Shown: piece by piece, positions 1-12,428 of the stretch
Layout of the letters: every line of letters begins with the position of its first letter
Numbering within the stretch: position 1 is the stretch's first letter
Assembly: GCA_905331475.1 (NCBI GenBank)
Contig: CAJNYU010002272.1
Coordinates: 124,001 to 188,000 of the forward strand
From: Rotaria socialis
Lineage: Eukaryota > Rotifera > Eurotatoria > Philodinida > Philodinidae
Direction: 5' to 3'
Length of the DNA: 64,000 nt
Notes under the pieces: generated by a model
Databases searched by the model: none
What the model was told of the DNA's origin: nothing
Seen by the model: only the letters and a program-made list of their open reading frames with translations
Made by a program: the position numbers and the translations under genes

Positions 1-1376
1 CTGTGACACTGATTTTTGCAATGGAACTTTATCAACGAACAGATTTTCGTTTGTTTTATTTTTATTTATTTATTTTCTTTCGTTGTTGCGTGTTTTCAGA
101 AGTTGACTGATATTTTACATTAATATAAATGACATTCAAATGTGTTTTATTTATCTTTTGATAAGGCACTAGTAAAAATTTATTTTCAATACAGATTCTC
201 AGAACAAAAAGAAACATGCATCGATCTTTATTGTAGAGAATGTAATTGTCTAGAAAGACTTTCAACTAGAATCTTAATTTAGTCAAATATTTCGAATATG
301 ACACAATTCGTCTAATGTACAACAAGGAAGTAAAAAGGATAAGCTTTCAATACGCAACCGTAGAAGTAAATAAACAAATAAATCTTATCTCATTATTATT
401 CACCAGTATATATTTAGTCTAAAGCATGGCTTTTGATTTTAATCAATGTCTGTCTGAATAAATTTCTAAAGAAGTTCTTCTAATAATAACAATAAATTTT
501 TGACTGCAAAGTTTAGATGTAGTCGAATTCAGATGTTTCCCAATATCGTTTCTTTTAAGATGAAAGTTTCACTTTTTGTTTTTCAACAATCAACAGCTAG
601 TCTTCAGAAAATTGAATGTTTCCTTCCTTAGACACAGAATGATTTCAATGTAACTATTTTCTTAGATGTAGTTTGTACAATACTGTCGAGAATTGAGGAA
701 AAACAATTACGACAATTGTAATATATACATGCATAATAGACATTCAAATCTTACTTTAGAAATTATTATATTCAAAGATTAATACTAGATTCATTTTCTT
801 AGTTTTGTCAGAAAGTGTATCTATTCATCTATAAAGGCAAGTGTGGAAAGAACTCAAGGTTTTTATACGTCTGAGCTATCATGCATTCTTTCAATGTTGT
901 TGAATTACATTAGTTAACGAGAATCAGGTTTACAATACTAACTCTTAGAGAAATTCTCATTTGAACTTAAATTCACTGAATAATAGTCATTTTATTGTGT
1001 GTCTAAGACGTGCTGAAATGTATTTTCAATGTTCAACAATAGTTCACACACCTCATTTATAGTCTTAGTTGATCATAGATTTTTCATAAAATGATAAATT
1101 TCTACAAACGAAAAATCAAATAATCTGGAATGCTTTGTTTTTCTTCTTTTCGAATAACCGTTTATTTCTTTCATATGAAACACATCAGTAAAAGCAAACA
1201 AAGACACATACAGGCAAATAGCATAATTATGACTTAAATAAGGTTCTTGATTGTTAAACACCGGTTACATATCAATACACAACGGCGAAAAATAATCGAA
1301 ACTATATCATTAATATCACTACTAGACATGATAAGAATATTATATATTGCTTTTTATAACCGGAAAGTAATATTTT
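1..1376. other. AT-rich intergenic spacer, nothing recognised
   Basis: No reading frame here shows codon structure or a recognisable domain. The short open frames are AT-rich and overlap on both strands. It should hold the 3' untranslated region of the BAH-domain gene that ends at 1377. Confidence 0.6.
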
Positions 1377-4373
1377 TCATACATTTGTTTTCTTCTTCTG
1401 CAATGATTCATCATCGTATCTTTTTAGATCACCAGATATCGGATTGTACTGACCAAGGAGATAAAAATCTGTTTCTTGTCGTTTTTTCCCATAATCAGTG
1501 TTCTTCACATAATCGTCGTACGATCCATAAATAGTACCTTTATATCGTATAGTTGCTATCGGATTTTCATCAATATGTGTACTCTCATAGAGACCGCCCT
1601 TCATGTAGAAAAACAATAGAGATTATAACAAAATGAAAATTTTAATTCAATTAACAATTATTTACTTACAGGTAAATCATTTTTATGAAGACCTATTGGA
1701 GTTTCTTGCGGACTATAATACCATTTTAATCTGACTAAATCTTGTTGCGTTGATTTATTCCGATAGAATTTAAGCACCTTACCAATGTACGATAGTGATT
1801 TATCGACACCATGTAATACAACACAATCACCAACGCGAAGAACTTGTTTAGTGTCATGACGGCATATCGATGAATTCCGAATATTTAATGTCCATTGAGG
1901 AACTTCTACTGTAGATGAACAAGCCGGTTTTTCTATTTTTATTCTTTTTGACGAAGAATTCGTAGTGAGAGATGTAGTTGACGATGAACGACGTGAACTG
2001 CGTTGACTTATCGATAAAATTGGGAGTATTTGAGAGGAAGAAACACGCCATTCTTCCAAATTAATACCTAAAAGCATAATTAATACATTAATAAAAACAA
2101 ATGTTTTCTACATTTTATAGAAAATTTCAACAAAAGAGAAAAAAACACCAGAATTGTACGTCGAATTCTACTATGACCAACATGAACGAGTCAAGAAAGA
2201 ATTTTATTCTGTATTGAAGTTATGATAATAATTAAATTTTAAATAGATCAAATATATTTTGAATAAACTAGAAGATAAATTTCTATTTCCAACATAATGT
2301 TATTGCATTGACTATTTTTTTGGCCATGATATGTTTTGATGAAATAACTACTAGATCAAATATTTTAAGTTATTTTTGCCCTTTTCATGAAAACAATATA
2401 ATTGAATTATAAAGACTTGTTGACTAATCAAATAGCAGTTTATAATGATTCAGGGATATATTAAATAGTATCTCCACTATGAAAAACAGAATAATCTAAA
2501 AATCATAGATGTCAATAAGATTTATGAATCGATTTATAATGACTGATGATTGTGTTTTTGTTGAATATATTTAAAACAAAATGTTCAATGCTTTTTCACC
2601 AAGAAACTTCTGTTTTCTTTAGTAGTAACTTACAAAAAAATGAATTCTAAAATTGTTCTGATACCCTCTCCCCTTCTAGGATAACCATCGATAAAAAAAA
2701 GATCTCGAATATAATTACCTTTAATAACATAATCATCAGGAAGTAAACGTATTTCACCAAGTTTAATTAATCCCGTATCACCATCATCAAATAACAGAGT
2801 CACCATTGAAGATTTATTTGTTTCCAATGGTATTGTTTTAACAACAGCTGGATGAAGACCACGTAAACTAGTACTCCAATATGCACAAACACGCGAACCT
2901 TTTGATAAAATATCAAAATTTTCTGGTATCACTTTTGGACAAGCCAACTGGCATAAATCATGTGTCGGTATTAAATACGTTTGTCTTTCATCATGTAATC
3001 GTACGAGCAGTAAATCATCATAACTATTGATTTTTTGTATAATAGCTTCATATAACAGACCATGGTTTGGTAAAAGGATTTCAAAATTTGAAGCTATTTG
3101 GTCAACTTTTAAATGAACACATACCGATTGTTTTACTTTCGGTTTTATTCTTTTCAGTTCGATGAAATTCTTGTGAATATTTGGCATTAAAATATGACAG
3201 TCAGAATGATACGATCCATATAGTAGGAGATTTTTTTCCATTTGTAAAATATTTAATATTGACAATGAAAAATGAAGAAATCGATCTTTAAAATTTGCTT
3301 TAGGATTAAAATACAGGCGTTTTCGAATTTTTTTATGTTGATATTTTTGATAATTTTGTTTTATTAATAAATGACATTGTTTGAATAGAATTTCGTAAGT
3401 TTTTGATGATGAAACTTTTTCATTTAATATAGATTTTTTATGACGAGTATCGAGTTTACACGCAATATCAGCTAATTGTTCGAGAGCATCAATAGTAAAA
3501 GAAATTTGTTTAATTTTTATCTGATTTCGTTGATGAATTAGATCATTATATAAATCCAATATATGACCAATAAATATTCCTCGAGGTGGATTGAAATCTC
3601 TTAATACATGATATTGTTTTTCTTGTTGACGTTGTTTTCTATAATTGATTATTCGATGAAGATAATTATCAGAATAATGTTTGGTTTTTTTCTTTGTAAA
3701 TATACTATTAACGTTTTGACTTCTCAATCTTAATAATTCATATGTTGGTGGTCGATATGAAGTTGATAAAATATATTCAATACTAAAATTTGAACACTGT
3801 TTTATTGTTTCACAGGATGATTGAGATTGTTCGAAAAAGCTTTTCTCATGTTTCGAAATGATCATTGTTGAATCTTGTTTGCAATACGGTGATGCACAAT
3901 CAATTACATCGATTGATTCACTTTTTATATTTGACAATGGTGGCGATGGCAGTGAATATTTACGTGCTGACGAAAGATCAATAGGTTGATATTCACTTTC
4001 AGATAAATCTGATAAAAAGAAAACAAAAAGAACACAATAGAAATAAAAATAATAAAAATATTTCTAACCAGTACAAATCGATGATGGCGTTATGGAAATC
4101 GGTGGTGATAATAGTTTATTATTCGTTGATAATAATTGTGCGGTACAATGGTTATTCAACCAACTTCCTATGTAAATGAAAAGAAAATGTAAAGAATAAG
4201 AAAAAAAACTAAAAAACGTAGCTAAGACGTCTACTTTATTGATGTTTTTTTTTTGTGTTTCAAAGTATCGTACCTGATAAGGACGTCTCTAGCGGCAGTA
4301 ATTGTTGAAACTGTGGTATCATGATATTGGATAAAGTTGGCGATGAATAAGAAGATGAAGTGACGGCTCTCAT
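1377..4373 (-). CDS. BAHCC1/TNRC18/winged-eye-like chromatin protein with Tudor-like and BAH domains
   Basis: Five exons join in phase: 4274-4373, 4069-4167, 2665-4008, 1670-2067 and 1377-1598, giving about 720 residues. The large third exon ends in a Tudor-like module (GSRVCAYWS, then LLFDDGDTG and EIRLLPDDY). The last two exons form a C-terminal BAH domain (VLRVGDCVVLHG, LVRLKWYYSP, then GLYESTHIDEN and FYLLGQYNPISG). A Tudor-like module followed by a terminal BAH is the arrangement of vertebrate BAHCC1/TNRC18 and fly winged eye, nuclear readers of repressive histone methylation. The middle is basic and low in complexity. It is far shorter than the vertebrate proteins, which exceed 2,000 residues. 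The consensus donor GTAAGT at 2633 breaks the frame, so the weaker in-phase donor GTATCA at 2664 was chosen. It is transcribed away from the gene at 5331. Confidence 0.85.
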
Positions 4374-5330
4374 CTTGTTCTATTCATCTTTTTCTTTTTC
4401 TCTTCGATAAATGTCGACGCCATTTGAGTAAAAGAATTGCTGAAACAGAAGAAAGAGGTCAAAGAAAAAAGGAAAAATCTAGCAAAGAAAGAACGAACAA
4501 GAACAAAATGAGTAATATAGACAAAAAGAAACAACTTGCGCAATTCGATACCAGTAATAAAAAACAACAAGATTTTGTGTCATACCTTCTCAATCAATCG
4601 ACTCGATCCGAAAATTTCCAATCAATAGTTTTGTTTCAAAATACAATTTTATAGCAATAGATGATGTCTTTAAATTATTGCATAAAATAATTGACGTCTT
4701 CTTTGAATCGTAAATATGTGTATACACGTTTGCAGTGCTGAAATTATTAGAAAACCTTTAATTCTTTTTAATATGTATATGAAGAAAATAGACTGTGTAA
4801 AGCATAAAATAAATTCTGTGTTGATTTAATGCAAGAATCGAAAAATATACGATAAAAAAAAGTAGGAAAGAATAACAAGACGATGACGACGAAGAAGAAC
4901 ATCAACACAGTCTGTGCACCAATTGCATTTTTATAATGCGTTTTGCAGTTCTATAGAGAAAGATGAATAAATCATACTGCTTGCATCATCATAAAAAAAA
5001 TATTGGTTCTCGTTTTTTCCCTTTCTGACTACTTTGTTGGTAAGCAAACAAATTATGGTATCAGTCATATTTATATATTTTATATGTACGTCAATTTATT
5101 TTCTATCGTACTATTAATATATTACCCGTTGGCCAAATTACTTCTGTTTTCCAATGAAATTTCCTGACATTTTGTCTTTTCTTTTTTCCCAATAAATTTG
5201 TGATTGATCGAAACGTTGCTACCTGCCCGTTCGATCATGCGTGCAGCACAGGAGACACTCATGTTTTGTTTATCATACTACAAGGTCGAATATCAACTTG
5301 AAAAAGAATACGTCATACATAGAAAACAAA
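4374..5330. promoter_or_regulatory. Divergent intergenic region between two head-to-head genes
   Basis: These 957 bases separate the start codons of the BAHCC1-like gene (-) and the CABIT-like gene (+), so both promoters should lie here. It is AT-rich with purine-rich tracts and no clear core element. Short open frames at 4424-4654 and 4370-4570 are complementary low-complexity sequence and are not called genes. Confidence 0.4.
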
Positions 5331-6965
5331 ATGAGCAAAATAATTGGCTCTGATGAAGAAGCAAGTCTGCGACAAGAGATTATATCCCAATGTACATGGA
5401 GTGAATCTTATAATTCATTAAAACATATTCTTCAACGTACAGCTAATCAATTGCCATTGCTCATATCATTTTTTCATAACAATAATAATCAACAAACAAC
5501 AAATGATAATAATCAAACAATATTTTTCTTTCATCGAAATGTTTCAAATAAACTTTTATTCGCACCACTTCAACAACTTGAAGATCAATCGGGAAAATTG
5601 GATGTTTATCCTCAATATTGTACTTTTGCTATGCCAGATTTGTTCAAAGGTAATATGACAAAGTAGATATATGAAAAGAAATAATTTCTTTTTTTCCTTT
5701 GTTTTGTTTTATGATAGGATTATTTGAATTCGTTCTTGATGGTCAACGTCGTGGTCGAGTTTTTACAACTCTCGAACAGTTGAGCAGTTTTGCATCGAGT
5801 TTTAACCATTCTATTGTATTTATGTCGCGTGATCAAGCTGTAGGCTACTTGAATGATGCAAATCTTTCACATTGGCCAAGTAAAACATATCCACAAGGTG
5901 CTATTTTTCGAGCTGAACGTATTCATCGTTCATCAACATCATCTAATAATGGTCATCAAACAACTAATGATTATCTTGAATGTGTAGATGAAGACGGATA
6001 TATTGCTTTTCTAAAAATGAACCAGACGGGTCGTTATTCTTTAATAGCAACTTCAGTTGAACAACAAGAACATCAACCAGAAATCTATCTTCATTCATCT
6101 CAAACAGCTAATATTGACCAATTGATAAAACGTGTAACATTATATCACGATGGAAAGAATTACAGCAATTGTATTCGTCTTGTACGTGGCTCAGTGCCAC
6201 ATGATTTTCTTTGTCAATATCTTTATTTTATTCGTCAACATACATATGATATGCTTGTTGGTCTAACACAAGAAGGTCTTGTCATTGAATGGAATTTAGA
6301 AAGTCATGTACCATGTCGATATGCAACCAATTTAACTGATATACTTGATAGCATATCTGATACAGTTATAGAACAAACGCTTCAATCTTGTATAGATCAA
6401 GCACGAATACATTATAAAGATAATTTTCAATATAATATTCAATTAGTATCGAGTCAAGATTGGACAGCATTTTTTCAATATTGGAAATGGACAAGAAAGA
6501 ATCGTCGTAAGCATCAAAATGAAAACAATTTAACATATCAAAGTCGTCATCGATTTCATCTTGTTGCTTCTATTCAGGTATGACAAAAATAAATTTACAC
6601 ATATTTAAAACGAAATTTTATACCTAATTTTTTTTTCTTTTGATATCTAGGATCTTTCCGATAATGTTCAAGACCTTTCTTCAGCATTTAAAAAGTATCA
6701 CAACGTTTCTCATGCATCATCTTCATTGAAAGAAAATGATTCTACTCAAAATGAAAATGTATTTTCACCTAAACATCGTTCACTATTGTCTCAAATGTCA
6801 AAACTTATTCTATCACCATCAGGCCATCGACGTCATCATTTGAATCGATCATCGAGACAAACTCTACATCCATCAAGTTTTATTCTACCAAACGGTACTA
6901 CACCATTTGATGATAGTATATATGAATCGAATAAAATGCATCACTCATCATCGAAAGACACGTAA
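5331..6965 (+). CDS. Unidentified intracellular protein, possibly CABIT-domain (THEMIS/GAREM-like)
   Basis: Three exons join in phase: 5331-5649, 5718-6577 and 6651-6965, giving about 497 residues. The start at 5331 (MSKIIGSDEEASL) is preferred to an upstream in-frame ATG at 5241, whose extra residues look like untranslated sequence. The N-terminal 300 residues resemble a CABIT module: a helical lead-in, then YPQYCTFAMPDLFKG, GLFEFVLDGQRRGRVF and a strand-rich stretch. The C-terminal third is Ser/His/Arg-rich and probably disordered. There is no signal peptide or membrane segment. CABIT proteins are signalling adaptors, but the match is by general pattern only. The stop TAA lies inside a perfect donor (AC|GTAAGT at 6962), so a further exon is possible. 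Confidence 0.5.
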
Positions 6966-8502
6966 GTTAACCGAGTGATATAACTATCGCGAAACACATC
7001 GAATTTAATCAATAACACAAGCCATTTTGACACACTTATTTCACTGGCGGTTTTAAAATTTTGTATAGCTTTTAAAAAAATTAGTTGTAACTATAAGAAA
7101 GGAACGCTTTTTTCTTTTGAACAGTTACCGATCCGTTCGAATAAATTGCATATTAAATTTAAGTCTTCCGAATTTTCTTTCTAATGACATCTATGAGAAT
7201 ACGAAGTTAGAAAATTTTCTGATTGTTTCAAATGAATCCTTGTCAAATGCTCGAAGAAATTGAGAAAATAAATACTTTAATGAATCGTCAAATTTCATTG
7301 TTACTGTTTGATTTTACAACGATAACGGTATTCAAGTGAGGAAAGTCTTGTTACTAGATCTTTGTTATGAAATGAGTCGTGTCGTAAAGCATTCTACCAT
7401 TGTAATAGTCTTTTTTTCTTATTAGCTTACGTTCTTTTATATTATTTTGTACTCGACTTAATTTGCCAATTTCAAATAATGCGAAACTTTCACAACTTAT
7501 TCGAATATCTTAATTACTATAGCTGTTTTGTTTTACATCAGTTAATCCTGCAATTTCAATCTTATTTGGTTGAATTTTTCTAGATGATAATTATTTTTGC
7601 TTACTAACACCTGTCCTACCTTTGCAAATTGATGAAGACATCACAAATTAGCTTTTAATTTTGATCTTCACTTAAATAAAATCTCATCATAATACTCATG
7701 TATAGTATTCGTTTCAAAAACAATCTCTGTAAAACTTTTGTTGTTTAAAGCTTTCCAGTCAAGAAAACTTCGAAATAATAAATGATATTATTCATAATTG
7801 TTTTCTTATATAAGACATAAAACTCACTTTTTCATTCATCTCAATTGTATAATATATCAAGTATGTTTTTTTTCTTTTTATTTAAATTCATCTGTATAAT
7901 GAAAGGTTCATATATTTTCAACAAAACACAACAAAGATTTCAGATGAACGTGTACGAATAAAAATTTGAAAAAAAAACTTAAAAGCGAACAATCAAACAA
8001 CAAACTCACTGATACTGTCATTCGGCAAACATTCGACAAACTAAACATGTAAAAAGACATGTATAGCAACGACAACGAATGCAAGTCGCAGATTGCCAAT
8101 AGTTTTGTCATTGTTGTTCTCGACAGATCGTGAGATTAAAAGAAAAATAAAGTGCCAAATGACAGTGAACTCAATTACACACACATAATGGTTGATCACA
8201 ATCGATAAAACACAAATAAATAGCATTCAAAATGCGTACTGATTGATCGCACATAAGAAAAAAAGAGATCAGCAGAAAAATGCTTATTATAAAAACTAGT
8301 TCCTTTGCCTAGGAAATTCAACTTTTCTCTTTGGTTAATGCTGTAAATATTATTTTCAAGAAGAAAAACAGAAAGAAAAGAATAGATTTCATCAAAAAAC
8401 AAACGACAGCAGGCATGTGTACAATTATTTAGGAAAAAAGTGATGGGCTGCATTCTTGCGCAATATGAACAAAAAATAAACGTAAGAAACAAAAACAGTA
8501 AA
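6966..8502. other. Intergenic spacer between convergent genes
   Basis: Both neighbours end here, so it should hold two 3' untranslated regions. Composition is AT-rich. The open frames at 7908-8492 (-) are hydrophobic, Phe/Leu/Tyr-rich translations typical of non-coding AT-rich DNA. No RNA gene or repeat was recognised. Confidence 0.5.
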
Positions 8503-9627
<1,125 letters not shown>

Positions 9628-10368
9628 TCTTTAGTTTTATTTGAATTCAATCTAAATAGATATAAATGATAGTAGCTTATCAATTTAGCTACTAATAAAT
9701 TTTTATATAAAACACAATAAGATCGCTAGCATTATTTGCCCCCCTTATATATATATGAAGATATGAGAATGAAAAAAGAAAAAGAAATGATTAATAAGAG
9801 TTTTCTTTTTGACTCATGCAAAGTTTAAGGATCCATCAAGTAAACAAAAGTTTTAACGAATGAAAGAAAAGAAATATTTATTTAATTGACAAGACGCTAC
9901 TATTGGATATTTATTTTTCAATCTTAATTAATTTATTAAGGATATAAATCAAACATAAAAATTGTGTAATTACAGAATGAAATCAATCCGAGTCGACTCG
10001 ACTGATCGATCGATCGATTTCTTTTCAAAAGCATCATATCGACACATTATAAATCATTATGATATGGGTTTCTTCTTGTCGTGTCTACAGATGTCACTAT
10101 CTTGAAAACTCTTTGATTCATTTAAGATTCATGAAGATTAATTTAAAAAAAATAGCCATACTTTCAAATTTTTTATTAGTCTTTAATTGAAAAGTAATCC
10201 TAATCAACCGTTGTCATCGTTACAAGTATATTGATATTGACTGATGGCCACTCGTGCCTTCGATTGCTTTTTTTGTGGTTTTCATAGGTCATTTTTGAAT
10301 CAAAATAAATCTTCTTTTATAAATTGTATTTTTTTACATAAAACGAGTAAAAATCTAAAAAATTAATA
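9628..10368. promoter_or_regulatory. Shared upstream region of PP2A-C and SPATA6
   Basis: These 741 bases separate the two divergent start codons. They include a TA-rich run near 9746-9757, TATA-like in orientation to PP2A-C, and a (GATC)n stretch around 10004-10018 beside GTCGACTCGACT. No factor site can be named with confidence. Confidence 0.4.
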
Positions 10369-12428
10369 ATGTCAACATCAAATAAAACCTATAAATATTC
10401 TGTTGAATTAAATATATGTGCTGTTGATGCGCCTGGTACTCGGTTAACAACAAAAGGTGATATATATATCAACATTTGTCTATTGGGTGTACATCAGCGT
10501 ACACATTTTATGTCACCTTATTTACCAATGCATATTAATCAAAAGTTCTACTTTGATAAAGTATGTCTAAAGTTAAACTAGAAAATAGAAGTAAATTAAT
10601 TTATTCATTATAGATTTTTAAATCGTGTCACGATCCTCGAGATATTATTCAACGACTTCAACGTAAGTAATTGAGGAGAATAGTTGCTATATGAGCAAGA
10701 ATTAAATTTAAACAGGTGAACATGTTCTTATTGAATTATTACAAGCGAATGGTTCATCATCAGTTCTTTTGGCAAGTTATGAAACAAGTGCAAAAGATTT
10801 TCTTCATCCATATTCATCGAATCGAATACAATATGTTGGTTTACGACGTTATGTTGTTCTTAGTCGAACAATTGATTTCCCAGGAATTTCTCCTAGTTTA
10901 GAATTTAGTGTTAGTCCATCTGTTGATGTTATGACTGGGAGAAAAAAGATAGCTACAACTCATGAATATATAAAACCTATTGTATCACACGGAAAAAGTG
11001 TAGGATATTTTTCTATTTATTCTTGCACATACAGTTTATTTATTTCTAGCCAAAACGATCAAAGTCATTAACATGGAGACCATCATCTGCATATCCAAAT
11101 CGGTAATGATTGATTTGTATATTATTATTTATAGAATAAGAAAAACTATATTTATAATGTAATAGTTCTTCATTGAATGATTCAGCTATTGTATCAACGT
11201 CACTAACATCACCTACAATATCATCTGCAGTAAAAAATGATTATTCACAACCTGATATACAGGCAAAATTACGTGAATTAGCTGTACCTGGAGAAGTTAA
11301 ATACATTGTTGCGATTGATAACACAGTGGGACGAAAGCCATTTGTTGTACGACACGTAAGTCCATTTATTAGTATCAATTCAACAATAATGATTGCTTTC
11401 ATAGGTTAATAATGATTTAATCGGCCGTAAGCCTCTATCTCATTCTGTGTTCAATGATGGTTTAGTTGTAAATGACTATTCGTTGTCTCGTGGTAACAGT
11501 TCGATGTCATTGCATTCATTGAACGATGGCGCTTATCGCTCTCGATCAGTTTCTCGAGGTAATCGTCGTAGAAGTGGTTCAAGAGGACCACGAGCTCGAT
11601 CGGTATCAACATCTCGTCGTGAATTGAGCCCATTTCAATCGTCTGAGTTTGAAGTACGAGGTCGTTCACGAACACCTGAACGACGTTCTAATTTACGTTC
11701 GACAACAACATATCTACATAACGATTATGATTCTCACAATTTAGATGATGGTAAGTTATCTCTTTTTCTTTCTTTTTCTATTTTGTTACTATTAGTAAAA
11801 TATCTAGAATTTCATTCGACTATAGATTGTGCTATATGTCGATTACATCGTATGCATAGCGAACAAAATCAAAGAGCCAAATCTTTAGAGCAGGTTGGGA
11901 TCTAGAAAAAAAAGTGTTCAATCGAATCAAATATCAGAGAAAGTTATTTTGCTTCCTTTTTCTAGCAACATTTTACGACAAAGTCCAAACATAAATTATA
12001 TTCACCGGGTAAATTTGTTTTTGAGCCTTTTGTATAACCCTATCCCATCGCTGTTATTAACTTGAATATGCTTATTTTCAAGCGTCTATTTTCTTTTCTT
12101 TTCTTTTCTTATTAGCTGTCTACTCGCGTAGTACATCGCCTTATTTGACAAGTACGACATTAGCTCGAGATCCATTTCATTATTGTCACCGACAATCGCC
12201 AGCAGGCAAACTAAGCGACAAAGTGCTTCATACTCTTCGACGTAATCTGGAATCTTATGTAAGAAAAATCTTTTCATTTTTCTGTTAAAAAGAAACACAA
12301 ATATTTTTATTTAGAGTACTCAGCCATGGCATAAGTATTATTCAGCTTTTCGTTATGCGGATGGCCATTGTGATGTTGATGGTGATGATGAGTTACTTGA
12401 ACGAAGTCGTCGACTCACACAATATTAG
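10369..12428 (+). CDS. SPATA6: SPATA6-like sperm/cilia protein
   Basis: Ten small exons join in phase: 10369-10560, 10614-10662, 10716-10999, 11050-11102, 11166-11355, 11405-11750, 11826-11893, 11966-12008, 12116-12258 and 12315-12428. Together they give 493 residues, against 488 in human SPATA6. The N-terminal ~150 residues match the family domain: VELNICAVDAPG, GDIYINICLLG, FYFDKIFKSCHDPRDII, then a strand ending LEFSVSPSV. The middle is an Arg/Ser-rich disordered stretch (residues ~250-370: SRSVSRGNRRRSGSRG). The C-terminus (QPWHKYYSAFRYADG) looks conserved. In mammals SPATA6 builds the sperm head-tail connecting piece. In an invertebrate, a basal-body or cilium role is inference. Confidence 0.9.

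Noticed and set aside
7908..8492. Three overlapping hydrophobic minus-strand frames
   Set aside because: Phe/Leu/Tyr/Cys bias typical of AT-rich non-coding DNA; different frames overlap and no splice-compatible chain emerges. They lie downstream of the PP2A stop.
10000..10020. GATCGATCGATC run as a methylation or origin signal
   Set aside because: A short simple repeat in a divergent promoter; nothing else in the sequence supports a specific function.
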